Shown one piece after another: positions 1 to 7,920 of a stretch of DNA of 30,192 bases. How positions within the stretch are numbered: position 1 is the stretch's first letter; every line of letters begins with the position of its first letter. A program made the translations under genes and the position numbers. Source of the stretch: DASRSS01 sp035656335 (GTDB lineage Bacteria > Actinomycetota > Actinomycetes > Mycobacteriales > Jatrophihabitantaceae); NCBI GenBank assembly GCA_035656335.1, contig DASRSS010000257.1, positions 1-30,192 on the forward strand. The letters are read 5' to 3'. The notes beneath the pieces are model-generated. The model was not told the origin of the DNA, did not search any database, and was given only the letters and a program-made list of their open reading frames with translations.

Positions 1-1257
1 CGCCTGCCACGGCCCCAGCTCGGTCACCGGCGCGTCCGAGCCGAACGCGAGCGGCACACCGGCCGCGGCGAGCTCGCTGAACCGGTTCAGGTCGAGGGCG
101 CGGGCCGGGCCGAGCCGTTGCGCGTACATGCGGTCCGGCCCGCCCCAGGCCGCGTCGAAGCCGGGCTGCACGGACGCGATCAGCCCGGACGCGGCCAGTC
201 GGGCCGGGTCGCGGACGAACTCCGCGTGCTCGATCCGGTGTCCTGCTCCCCCGCTGCGTCCCAGCCGCTCGCCGGCCAGGGCGAACGCGTCCAGCACCTG
301 GTCGATCGCGGCGTCGCCGATCGCGTGGAAGCCCGCCTGCAGGCCGGCTTCGGTGCACCGCACGATGTGCTCGGCCAGCTCGGCGGTGTCGAACCGCAGC
401 GTGCCGCTGGTGTCCGGCCGGTCGGCGTACGGCTCGTGCAGCGCCGCCGTGTGCGAGCCGAGCGAGCCGTCGCAGAACAGGTCGCCGGCCGCCCCGATCG
501 CGCCGAGCTCGCGAGCCGTCTCGATGCCGTGCAACTCGCCCCAGTAGCCGATCACCTCCGGCAGCGGCTCGTCGCGGGCGAGCTCGAGCAGACCGCGCAG
601 GTCGTCCGCGCTGGAGATCGCCGGGCCGGCCATCTCGTGCACGCACGCGATGCCGAGCGACGCGGCGTGCCGCAGCGCCGCCCGCTGCGCCTCGCGCACC
701 TGCCCAGCGGTGAGGGTGGCCAGGGCGGACGTGCGTGCGGCGTCGTGCGCGGGGCCGGTCAGCGGACCGTCCAGCGAGTACCCGGCCAGGCCCGCGAGCC
801 CGGGCACGGCGGCGGCCAGCGCGGACGAGACCGCGGCGCCGTGCGCATCCACCCGGGCCAGGTAGACGGCTCCGCCGTAGGACGCGCGATCCAGCTCGGT
901 GCGCGTCGGCGGCCGCTGCTCGGGCCAGCGGGTCTCGTCCCAGCCGGCGCCCAGGATCGGCCGGCCCCGCCCGGTCCGCGCGGCGCGCTCGACGAGGTCC
1001 AGGGCGGCCGCCAGCGTGGTGGCTCCGGACAGGTCCAGGCCGGTCAGGCTCAGCCCGGTCGCGGTGGCGTGCACGTGCGCGTCGACGAACGCGGGCGTGA
1101 CGAACGCGCCGCCGAGATCCACCGTCCGGTCCGCGGTCTGCAGCGCCGCGCCGTCCTCCTGGCCCAGCCACGCGAGCTGGTCACCGTCCACCAGCAGCGC
1201 CGTCGCGTCCCGCACCGCGGTGCTGTGGATCCGGCCGTTCCGAAAGAGAATGCGCAC
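1..1257 (-). CDS. YtcJ-like metal-dependent amidohydrolase (partial, C-terminus off the left edge)
   Basis: I translated the minus strand by hand from a GTG at 1257. The frame stays open to the window edge, about 419 codons. The protein shows amidohydrolase (Amidohydro_3/YtcJ) landmarks: TPAFVDAHVHA with metal ligands at His61 and His63, a GAGWDETRWPE segment, CDGSLGSHTAAL, GFHAIGDAAIDQV, HRIEHAEF and GSDAPVTELG near the edge. The family hydrolyses amide-like bonds in the cytoplasm; the substrate cannot be told. The usual length is about 500-550 residues, so roughly 100 are missing. No clear Shine-Dalgarno precedes the GTG, and a leaderless start is possible. It diverges from the LacI gene across 66 bp, so LacI is a plausible local regulator (inference). 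Confidence 0.85.
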   Translation of the reverse strand, partial: MRILFRNGRIHSTAVRDATALLVDGDQLAWLGQEDGAALQTADRTVDLGGAFVTPAFVDAHVHATATGLSLTGLDLSGATTLAAALDLVERAARTGRGRPILGAGWDETRWPEQRPPTRTELDRASYGGAVYLARVDAHGAAVSSALAAAVPGLAGLAGYSLDGPLTGPAHDAARTSALATLTAGQVREAQRAALRHAASLGIACVHEMAGPAISSADDLRGLLELARDEPLPEVIGYWGELHGIETARELGAIGAAGDLFCDGSLGSHTAALHEPYADRPDTSGTLRFDTAELAEHIVRCTEAGLQAGFHAIGDAAIDQVLDAFALAGERLGRSGGAGHRIEHAEFVRDPARLAASGLIASVQPGFDAAWGGPDRMYAQRLGPARALDLNRFSELAAAGVPLAFGSDAPVTELGPWQA

Positions 1258-1323
1258 GTCGCAGAGTTTGCCAGCGCCGCTGACGGTAGCGTTTGCAGGT
1301 CAGCACGGGGGGTGCACCGGATC

Positions 1324-2340
1324 ATGGCAGTGAGCATCGAGGACGTCGCACGCCGCGCGGGCGTGTCCATCGCGACCGTCTCGCGCGCCTTACGCGGCCT
1401 GCCCGACGTCGCGGCCGCGACCCGGGACCGCGTGCTGGAGGCGGCGGCCGAGCTCGACTACGTGGCCTCCCCGTTCGCGGCCCGGCTGGCCAGCGGGCGC
1501 ACGGCGACCGTCGGCGTGGTCGTGCCGTTCGTCAACCGCTGGTTCTTCGCCGAGGTGATCGACGGCGTCGAGGCGGCGCTGCGCAAGTCCGGCTTCGACC
1601 TGCTGCTCTACAACCTCGGCGACGAGGAGGGCCGCGCGCGGTTCTTCGACGTGATGCCGATCCGCAAGCGCGTGGACGCGGTGCTCATCGCCAGCCTGGT
1701 GCTCGACGACGCGGAGTTCGAGGCGCTCGGCGCGCTGAGCTGCCCGGTCGGGCTGCTCGGCCTGGAGCGTCCCGGCTTCCTGTCCACCCGCATCGACGAC
1801 GTCGCCGGCGCGCGGACGGCCGTCCGGCACCTGCTGGACCTTGGCCACCGCCGGATCGGCCTGATCGGCGGCGACACCGACGACCCGATGCGGTTCACCC
1901 CGCCGCTGCGCCGCCGCGACGGCTACCGCGACGCGCTGCGCGAGGCCGGGATCGAGCCGGACCCGGACCTGGAGGTGCTCGGCTACTTCACCATCGACGG
2001 CGGCGGCGAGGCCGCGTCCCGGCTGCTCGCGATCCCGGACCGTCCCACCGCGCTGTTCGCCGAGAGCGACGAGATGGCGTACGGCGCGATGCGCGCGGCT
2101 CGCCGCGCCGGGCTGCGGGTGCCCGAGGATGTCGCGATCATCGGCTTCGACGACCACGTAACCGCCGAACTGATGGACCTGTCGACGATCCGCCAGCCGG
2201 TCGCCGAGCAGGCCGTGGACATCACCACGCGGCTGCTGTCGCGGATCGCGGCACCGGACGACGACGGCGCCAACGAGGTGGTGCTGCCGACCGAACTGAT
2301 CGTCCGCGGCTCCACCGACCCGTCGGCGGTGGTCGCATGA
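1324..2340 (+). CDS. LacI-family transcriptional regulator
   Basis: A 338-residue repressor of normal LacI length. The N-terminal helix-turn-helix is SIEDVARRAGVSIATVSRAL (about residues 4-23), followed by the hinge-helix region around YVASPFAARLASGRT. The rest is a periplasmic-binding-protein-like effector domain with TVGVVVPFVNRWFF, a DLGHRRIGLIGGD segment and the late VPEDVAIIGFDD motif. The ATG at 1324 sits after a G-rich stretch (about 1304-1310) that can act as a ribosome site; the open frame continues upstream, but that part is antisense to the amidohydrolase. The effector is probably a small sugar or amide metabolite and the target may be the divergent amidohydrolase. I see no clean palindromic operator in the 66-bp gap, only two TTTGC direct copies. 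The 3' end overlaps the exonuclease start (ATGA). Confidence 0.9.
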   Translation: MAVSIEDVARRAGVSIATVSRALRGLPDVAAATRDRVLEAAAELDYVASPFAARLASGRTATVGVVVPFVNRWFFAEVIDGVEAALRKSGFDLLLYNLGDEEGRARFFDVMPIRKRVDAVLIASLVLDDAEFEALGALSCPVGLLGLERPGFLSTRIDDVAGARTAVRHLLDLGHRRIGLIGGDTDDPMRFTPPLRRRDGYRDALREAGIEPDPDLEVLGYFTIDGGGEAASRLLAIPDRPTALFAESDEMAYGAMRAARRAGLRVPEDVAIIGFDDHVTAELMDLSTIRQPVAEQAVDITTRLLSRIAAPDDDGANEVVLPTELIVRGSTDPSAVVA

Positions 2341-3251
2341 GCCTGATGCTGATCGACGCGGCGAACCTGTACTTCCGCGCGTTCTACGCGCTGCCGGATT
2401 CGATCACCGCCCCGGACGGACGGCCGGTGAACGCCATCCGCGGCTTCCTGGACATGGCGGCCACGCTGATCGAGCGGCGCCGGCCCACCCGGTGGGTCGC
2501 CTGCCTCGACCTCGACTGGCGGCCGGCGTTCCGCGTCGCGCTCGTCCCGTCGTACAAGGCGCACCGGGTCGCTGCCGACGGCGGTGAGGAGGTGCCCCCC
2601 GCGCTCGCCGCCCAGGTGCCGCTGCTGCTCGACACGCTCGCCGCGCTCGGGCTGTGCGCCGTCGGCGCGCGCGGCTTCGAGGCGGACGACGTGATGGCGA
2701 CGCTCGCCGGACGGGACAACGAACCGGTCGAGGTGGTCAGCGGCGACCGGGACATGCTCGCCCTCGTCAACGACCGGGTCCGGCTGCTTTACACGGGCAA
2801 GGGCCTGGCGAACATGGAGGACATGGGGCCGGACGAGGTGCGCGCCAAGTACGGCATCCCGCCCGAGCACTACCCCGACTTCGCGGTACTGCGCGGCGAC
2901 CCGAGTGACGGCCTGCCCGGTGTGGCCGGCGTCGGTGAGAAGACCGCCGCGGCCGTGGTCTCGCGCTTCGGCTCGATCGAGGCGATCGTCGCCGCGGCCG
3001 AGGCGGGCAGCGACGGCTTCCCGGCCGGGGCCGCGAACCGGATCCTGGCGGCCCGCGACTACCTGGCGGTGGCTCCGGCGGCGGTCCGGGTGCGCACGGA
3101 CGTCGAGATCGACGACCTGGACGATCAGCTGCCCAGCGAGCCGGCGGACCTGGACGCGCTCACCGCGCTCGTCGAGGAGCTCGGCATCGCCTCGTCCGTG
3201 CAGCGCGTCGAGGCCGCGATCGCCCTCGCCGCCGCAGCCCGCAGCAACTAG
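2337..3251 (+). CDS. Stand-alone 5'-3' exonuclease (Pol I N-terminal-domain type, Rv2090-like)
   Basis: A 304-residue FEN-like nuclease. It starts at the ATG of the ATGA overlap with the LacI gene, so translation is probably coupled. Acidic metal-binding residues are seen at Asp7, in FEADDVMATLA (Glu115, Asp117, Asp118), in SGDRDM (Asp137, Asp139) and in RGDPSDGLPG (Asp188, Asp191). A helix-hairpin-helix DNA-binding motif, LPGVAGVGEKTAA, follows at about 193-205. The family removes 5' flaps and RNA primers in the cytoplasm. In Mtb the homologue Rv2090 sits at the same place beside Rv2091c and helY, which supports the assignment. The polymerase domain is absent, as in that family. The C-terminus is rich in Ala/Glu. 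Confidence 0.9.
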   Translation: MSLMLIDAANLYFRAFYALPDSITAPDGRPVNAIRGFLDMAATLIERRRPTRWVACLDLDWRPAFRVALVPSYKAHRVAADGGEEVPPALAAQVPLLLDTLAALGLCAVGARGFEADDVMATLAGRDNEPVEVVSGDRDMLALVNDRVRLLYTGKGLANMEDMGPDEVRAKYGIPPEHYPDFAVLRGDPSDGLPGVAGVGEKTAAAVVSRFGSIEAIVAAAEAGSDGFPAGAANRILAARDYLAVAPAAVRVRTDVEIDDLDDQLPSEPADLDALTALVEELGIASSVQRVEAAIALAAAARSN

Positions 3252-3253
3252 CC

Positions 3254-3270
3254 TGTAGCAATCTGCTACA
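3254..3270. promoter_or_regulatory. Palindromic operator/promoter of the toxin-antitoxin pair
   Basis: TGTAGCA-ATC-TGCTACA is a perfect 7-bp inverted repeat with a 3-bp spacer. It begins 3 bp after the exonuclease stop and ends 35 bp before the antitoxin ATG. TACATT (3267-3272) could be a -10 element overlapping its right arm. Autoregulated toxin-antitoxin operons typically have such operators bound by the antitoxin; that role is inferred here. Confidence 0.6.
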
Positions 3271-3305
3271 TTGGGGTGACCACGGTTTCTCCCGGGAGGC
3301 CCGTC

Positions 3306-3698
3306 ATGACCCTGGCGCCGGACCGCGTCACCCGATTCGCCGCTGATCTCGTGGAGAGCGCGACGGTCGAGGGGGCGCGGCAAAGTCGATCCAGCAAGCA
3401 GCAGCTGGACCACTGGGCGCGCGTGGGCCGCGCGGTGTCCGAGCACCACTCGGCGGCACGGCGGCGCGTCGAAGCGGCCCTGGCCGGCGAACTCGAGTTG
3501 ACCGAGCTCACCGGCCCCGAGCGGGTCGTCCTCAACGCGGAGCTGGACGCGGCGATCCAGGAGAGCCTGCACCGCACGCACTACGGCTCGGTGCTCGCGG
3601 CACGCGGAATCACCACGGTGGCGCTCGACGACGACGGCAACCTGGTCGAGTACCGCCCGGACGGCAGCAGCACCGTCCGGGACGCGGACGCCGGCTAG
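3306..3698 (+). CDS. ParD-like antitoxin of a type II toxin-antitoxin module
   Basis: A 130-residue protein. ATG 3306 is preceded by GGGAGG (3294-3299) at good spacing, so I prefer it to the in-frame GTG at 3276. The N-terminal half (RVTRFAADLVESATVEGARQ, then SRSSKQQLDHWARVGRAV) resembles the ParD_like family: a short DNA-binding ribbon-helix-helix-like segment followed by the diagnostic HWARxGRA stretch. The middle is helical and acidic (about 50-90) and the C-terminal tail (DDDGNLVEYRPDG) probably contacts or neutralises the toxin. It directly abuts the zeta-like kinase gene and follows a palindromic operator. The family match is from memory of its motif, so the antitoxin role is well supported by context but not proven. 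Confidence 0.7.
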   Translation: MTLAPDRVTRFAADLVESATVEGARQSRSSKQQLDHWARVGRAVSEHHSAARRRVEAALAGELELTELTGPERVVLNAELDAAIQESLHRTHYGSVLAARGITTVALDDDGNLVEYRPDGSSTVRDADAG

Positions 3699-4268
3699 GT
3701 GCGTCTCGACCTGGTTGTCGGCCCGAACGGCGCGGGAAAGTCCACCTTCATCGAAACGACCCTCATGGCCGTCATGCCGTGGAACGTGGTCGTCGACGCG
3801 GACGTGATCGCCGCGCAGCGTTGGCCCGGCCACGCGGCCGAGCATGCCTACGACGCGGCCCGGATCGCCGAACAGACCCGGTCACAACTCATCGCACAGC
3901 GCCGGCCGTTCATCGCGGAGACCGTCTTCTCGCATCCGGCGAAGCTCGACCTCGTCCACGCCGCCCACGCCGCCGGCTTCGTGGTGGCGCTGCACGTCCT
4001 GCTCGTTCCCGAACAGCTGAGCGTGGCACGCGTGCGGAGCCGTGTCGCGGCCGGCGGGCACGACGTCCCCGAGGAGAAGATCCGGCAGCGCTACCACCGA
4101 CTGTGGCGCAACGTCGTGGCCGCGACAGCCGTCGCCGACACCTCGGTGGTCTACGACAACGCGCACATCGACGGTCCACGCGAGGTTGCGCGCTACGCGG
4201 CGGGGCAGCCGGTCGGCGCGGCGACCTGGCCCCGCTGGGCGCCGAGCGAACTGCGGGAGCTTCCCTAG
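3699..4268 (+). CDS. Zeta-toxin-like P-loop kinase (toxin partner)
   Basis: 189 residues. A Walker A motif is present at residues 8-16 (GPNGAGKST), followed by NVVVDADVIAAQRWPG (with Asp33/Asp35), RRPFIAETVFSHPAK and a basic region RVRSRVAAGGHDVPEEKIRQRY. This arrangement is typical of the zeta toxin/AAA_33 kinases that phosphorylate UDP-N-acetylglucosamine or related small targets; the substrate here is unknown. GTG 3699 follows the antitoxin TAG stop with no gap, so translation is likely coupled and the ribosome site is weak. It is convergent with the DUF4333 gene, only 6 bp apart. It could instead be a housekeeping zeta-like kinase, but pairing with a ParD-like gene and an operator favours a toxin. 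Confidence 0.78.
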   Translation: MRLDLVVGPNGAGKSTFIETTLMAVMPWNVVVDADVIAAQRWPGHAAEHAYDAARIAEQTRSQLIAQRRPFIAETVFSHPAKLDLVHAAHAAGFVVALHVLLVPEQLSVARVRSRVAAGGHDVPEEKIRQRYHRLWRNVVAATAVADTSVVYDNAHIDGPREVARYAAGQPVGAATWPRWAPSELRELP

Positions 4269-4274
4269 GCGGAC

Positions 4275-5033
4275 TCAGTTGCCGTCGGGCACGGCGGTGT
4301 AGTGCGCGCCGTCGGTCTGGGTGATCGTCACCGAGAAGCGCGCGCCGTCGCTGCCGGTGCAGGTGAATGTCTTTCCCTTCTCGATGGCGATGTTCTGCCC
4401 GCCGTTGCACACCACGTTGCTGGAGCCGAGGTTCTGCTCGATGTAGTTCTCGACGGCGGTGTGGCTGAGCTTCTTGGTGACGGCGAAGCCGGGCTCCCAG
4501 AACAGCAGCACCAGCGCGACCACCACGAGGACGGCGCCACCTGCCGCGATCCAGAGCGGGGTGCGGTTCGCCTTCGCCGGTGCGGGTTGGTAGCCCGGCT
4601 GCGCATAGCTCTGCTGCTCGTAGCCGGGCTGGCCGTAGCCCTGCTGCGGGTAGCCGAAGGGATAGCCCGGCTGTTGCGGGTACCCGTTCGGCTGGTTCGG
4701 GTCGTAGCCGGGAAAGGTCGGCGTCCCGTAGCCCTGGTTCGGGTCGTATCCCGGATACGGCTGCTGCCCGTACTGCGGCTGCCCGTACTGCGGCTGCCCG
4801 TACGGCTGCTGGCCGTATTGCGGCTGGCCGTGCGGCGTGTCCGGGTAGGAGGCCTGCGGATGCGGCTGCTGCGGATACGACGGCGGCGGGTACGTCGGCG
4901 GGCCGTAGGCCGGTGGGTACGTCGGAGCCGTCGGTGGCGCGAACTGCTGGGTCGGCTGGTCCCCGCCCTGCCCGACCTGCTCGGCCCGCTCGCCGTGCTC
5001 GTCCTGGCCGTTACCGTCGCCGTGCTCGGTCAT
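4275..5033 (-). CDS. Pro/Gln/Tyr-rich single-TM protein with C-terminal DUF4333 domain (Rv2091c-like)
   Basis: 252 residues. Residues 1-30 are acidic and hydrophilic. About 31-155 are low-complexity PQYGQ/GYP repeats that should be intrinsically disordered in the cytoplasm. One membrane segment (PLWIAAGGAVLVVVALVLLF, about 164-183) follows. The last ~65 residues form an extracytoplasmic DUF4333 domain with a Cys pair (VVCNGG and FTCTGSDG) that could be a disulfide. ATG 5033 has GAGGG about 8 nt upstream. Position next to helY matches Mtb Rv2091c. Function is unknown; the topology suggests an envelope sensor or scaffold (inference). Confidence 0.85.
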   Translation of the reverse strand: MTEHGDGNGQDEHGERAEQVGQGGDQPTQQFAPPTAPTYPPAYGPPTYPPPSYPQQPHPQASYPDTPHGQPQYGQQPYGQPQYGQPQYGQQPYPGYDPNQGYGTPTFPGYDPNQPNGYPQQPGYPFGYPQQGYGQPGYEQQSYAQPGYQPAPAKANRTPLWIAAGGAVLVVVALVLLFWEPGFAVTKKLSHTAVENYIEQNLGSSNVVCNGGQNIAIEKGKTFTCTGSDGARFSVTITQTDGAHYTAVPDGN

Positions 5034-5123
5034 CGCGCATCCCTCGTTCGCTGAGTCCGGCTGCCACGCTACTGCCGCCAGCTGGGTCGTGGCTGCGCGC
5101 CACCCTGGGAATGGCTGTGCCGC

Positions 5124-7895
5124 TCACGGCTGCATGCTCTGCGCCACCACGCCGCGCCGGACCGCGGCGATGGCGGCCCGAGCCGTCCCGGCCAGCGGCG
5201 CCGCCCCGGTGGACGACGGGGCGGCCGCGATCTGGTCGAGCAGGTCCAGCAGTTGCTTGCACCAGCGGATGAAGTCGCCCGCGGCGAGTTCCGAGCCGCC
5301 CGCGCTCGCCGCCTCCAGGGCCCGCGCCAGCGACTGCCCGCTCGCCCACCGGTGGATCGCGCGGACCAGCCCGATGTCCGGCTCGCTGGTCGCGGGCAGC
5401 CCGAGCCTGGTCTCGTCCTCGACCAGGTCGGCCCAGATCCGGACGGTGAGCGCGAGCGCGTCGCGCACGGTCTCGTTCGGCATCCGGTCGACCGGCTGCT
5501 CGTCGCGGCGCGCCTCGTACACCAGTGCGGACACGACGGCGGCGAGATCGGCGGGCGAGAGCCGGTCCCACGCGCCGTCGCGCAGGCACTCGGCCACCAG
5601 CAGGTCCGACTCGGACCAGATGCGGGCCAGCATCCGCCCGGCGGGCGTCGTCTCGTCACCGGCCAGGTAGCCGCGCTCGTCCAGCAGCGCGCAGATCCGG
5701 TCGAAGGTGCGGCCCAGCGACCCGGTCCGTCCCTCGGCGCGCCGCCGCAGCTCCGCGTTCTCGCGGGCGAGCCGGGCGTGCCGCTCGGCGACGCGCGCGT
5801 GCTGCTCGCGGTCGGCGCAGGCGTGGCACGGATGCGCCCGCAGCTGGGTGCGCAGCCACAGCACCTCGTCGTCCTCCGCCGCCGCGCCACCGCCGCGCCG
5901 GCGCTTGCCGTCCGCGGGCGGCAGGTCCAGCACGTGCAGGCTGGACGCGAGGTCGCGGCGCTGCTGCGGCGAGCGGAAGTTCACGTGCTTGGGCACTCGC
6001 ACCTGACCGAGCACTTCGGCGGCGACCGGGAAGTCGACGGGCGAGAGCCGGCCGCCCCAGCGCCCCTCGGTCACCACCAGCGGCCGCGGGTCGTCGTGCG
6101 GGTGGGTACCCGGATCGAGCACGACCGCCAGGCCCGCGCGCCGTCCCGACGGCACCCGGATCACGTCGCCGCGGCGCAGCCGTTCCAGCGACTGCACGAC
6201 GGCGGCCTTGCGGTTGCGCGCGCCCTCGCGGGACAGCTGCGCCTCGCGGTCGGACAGGTCGCGCCGCAGCCGGGCGTACTCGGCGAAGTCGCCGAGGTGG
6301 CACTGCATCTGCCCGGCCAGCTCGCTCTGCGCACGCTCGTTGCGGCGGATCTGGGCGAGCAGCCCGGCCACCCCGCGGTCGGCCTGGAACTGCGCGAACG
6401 ACGAGTCGAGCAGGCCCCGCGCCGACGCGCGCCCCAGCTGACCGACCAGGTTCACCGCCATGTTGTAGGACGGACGGAACGACGAGCGCAGCGGATAGGT
6501 CCGCGTCGAGGCCAGCCCCGCGACCCGGCCAGGATCCACCTCGGGCGCCCACAGCACGACCGCGTGGCCCTCGATGTCGATGCCGCGCCGGCCGGCGCGC
6601 CCGGTCAGCTGGGTGTACTCGCCAGGCGTGATGTCGACGTGCGCCTCGCCGTTGAACTTGTTCAGCCGCTCGAGCACGACCGTCCGCGCCGGCATGTTGA
6701 TGCCGAGCGCGAGCGTCTCGGTCGCGAAGACCGCGCGGACGAGACCGCGCACGAACAGCTCCTCCACGGTCTCCTTGAACGCCGGCACCATTCCGGCGTG
6801 GTGCGCGGCGACCCCGCGGCGCAGCCCCTCGCGCCAGTCCCAGTAGCCGAGCACCTCCAGGTCCTCGCTCGACAGCGACGCGGTGCGCTCGTCGATCAGC
6901 TCGTCGATCTGCCCGCGCTCGTCCTCGTGGGTCAGCCAGATGCCGGCCTGCACGCACTGGCGCACGGCGGCGTCACAGCCCGCGCGGCTGAAGATGAACG
7001 TGATCGCGGGCAGCAGCCCCTCGGTGTCCAGCCGGGCGATGACGTCCGGACGGTACGGCGGGCGCCAGCCGCGCAGGGGACGGCCGCCGCGGCGGGCGGC
7101 GCCGGGATCGAGGTAGCGCATCCGCTCGTTGAGGTACCGCGTCAGCGCCGGGTCGACGACCTGTGACTCGCCGTCCGCACCGCTATGCCCGATCTCGGCG
7201 GAGTCACTATTCCTGATTTCGGCGGAGCCGAAGAGGTCGAACAATCGATTGCCGACGAGCATGTGCTGCCACAGCGGGACGGGACGCTCCTCGTGCACGA
7301 TCACCTGGGTGTGGCCGCGGACCGAGACCAGCCACTCGCCGAACTCCTCGGCGTTCGACACGGTCGCCGACAGCGACACCAGCCGCACCGACGCGGCCAG
7401 GTGGATGATCACCTCTTCCCACACCGCGCCGCGGAACCGGTCGCCGAGGTAGTGGACCTCGTCCATCACGACGTAGCCGAGGTCGGCCAGTGAGGTGCTG
7501 CCGACATAGAGCATGTTGCGCAGCACCTCGGTCGTCATGACCACGATCGGCGCGTCGCCGTTCACCGCGTTGTCGCCGGTCAGCAGCCCGACCCGCTCCG
7601 AACCGTAGCGGGCGACGAGGTCGTTGTACTTCTGGTTGGACAGCGCCTTGATCGGTGTCGTGTAGAAGCACTTCTGGCCGGCCGCGAGCGCCAGGTGGAC
7701 GGCGAACTCCCCCACCACGGTCTTGCCGGCGCCGGTCGGGGCGCAGACGAGCACGGCGTTGCCGTCCTCAAGCGCGCGGCACGCGTCCAGCTGGAAGTCG
7801 TCGAGGGTGAACGGGTACTGGCCGGTGAAGTCGCTCAGCGCGGGGTACCGGGACCGACGCCGGGCCGCCGCGTACCGCTCGCTCGGCGTGGTCAT
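5124..7895 (-). CDS. helY: HelY, Ski2/Mtr4-like DEVH-box helicase
   Basis: 923 residues, the family's normal size. Visible motifs are Walker A APTGAGKT (52-59), TTPIKALSNQKY (79-90), DEVH (145-148), SAT (176-178) and a late QLTGRAGRRGID segment (motif VI). A Ski2-like winged-helix/ratchet and C-terminal helical domain follow, with a CxxC-type cluster (HPCHACADREQHARV). The enzyme is an ATP-dependent nucleic-acid helicase, probably acting on RNA. It lies between tatC and the DUF4333 gene, as in Mtb (Rv2092c). Residues 224-239 are an in-frame 16-residue tandem repeat (SAEIRNSD, SAEIGHSG) encoded by a separate repeat feature; it falls between motif III and motif IV and looks like a later insertion. 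Confidence 0.95.
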   Translation of the reverse strand: MTTPSERYAAARRRSRYPALSDFTGQYPFTLDDFQLDACRALEDGNAVLVCAPTGAGKTVVGEFAVHLALAAGQKCFYTTPIKALSNQKYNDLVARYGSERVGLLTGDNAVNGDAPIVVMTTEVLRNMLYVGSTSLADLGYVVMDEVHYLGDRFRGAVWEEVIIHLAASVRLVSLSATVSNAEEFGEWLVSVRGHTQVIVHEERPVPLWQHMLVGNRLFDLFGSAEIRNSDSAEIGHSGADGESQVVDPALTRYLNERMRYLDPGAARRGGRPLRGWRPPYRPDVIARLDTEGLLPAITFIFSRAGCDAAVRQCVQAGIWLTHEDERGQIDELIDERTASLSSEDLEVLGYWDWREGLRRGVAAHHAGMVPAFKETVEELFVRGLVRAVFATETLALGINMPARTVVLERLNKFNGEAHVDITPGEYTQLTGRAGRRGIDIEGHAVVLWAPEVDPGRVAGLASTRTYPLRSSFRPSYNMAVNLVGQLGRASARGLLDSSFAQFQADRGVAGLLAQIRRNERAQSELAGQMQCHLGDFAEYARLRRDLSDREAQLSREGARNRKAAVVQSLERLRRGDVIRVPSGRRAGLAVVLDPGTHPHDDPRPLVVTEGRWGGRLSPVDFPVAAEVLGQVRVPKHVNFRSPQQRRDLASSLHVLDLPPADGKRRRGGGAAAEDDEVLWLRTQLRAHPCHACADREQHARVAERHARLARENAELRRRAEGRTGSLGRTFDRICALLDERGYLAGDETTPAGRMLARIWSESDLLVAECLRDGAWDRLSPADLAAVVSALVYEARRDEQPVDRMPNETVRDALALTVRIWADLVEDETRLGLPATSEPDIGLVRAIHRWASGQSLARALEAASAGGSELAAGDFIRWCKQLLDLLDQIAAAPSSTGAAPLAGTARAAIAAVRRGVVAQSMQP
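7180..7227. repeat. Two 24-bp tandem repeats in frame within helY
   Basis: Copies at 7180-7203 and 7204-7227 agree at 19 of 24 positions, sharing CTAT, GAT and a TCGGCGGAG end. The second copy is AT-richer than the surrounding gene (CACTATTCCTGATTTC). Translated on the minus strand it gives two 8-residue units. The length (48 bp) keeps the reading frame. Confidence 0.75.
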
Positions 7896-7920
7896 GCCTT
7901 CAGGTTAGTGAGTGGGCAGT

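Noticed and set aside
118..1323. Upstream extension of the LacI frame
   Set aside because: It is antisense to the amidohydrolase, lacks any family motif and the LacI HTH starts right at ATG 1324.
1258..1323. LacI operator in the divergent gap
   Set aside because: No palindrome with the central CG typical of LacI operators; only short TTTGC direct copies.
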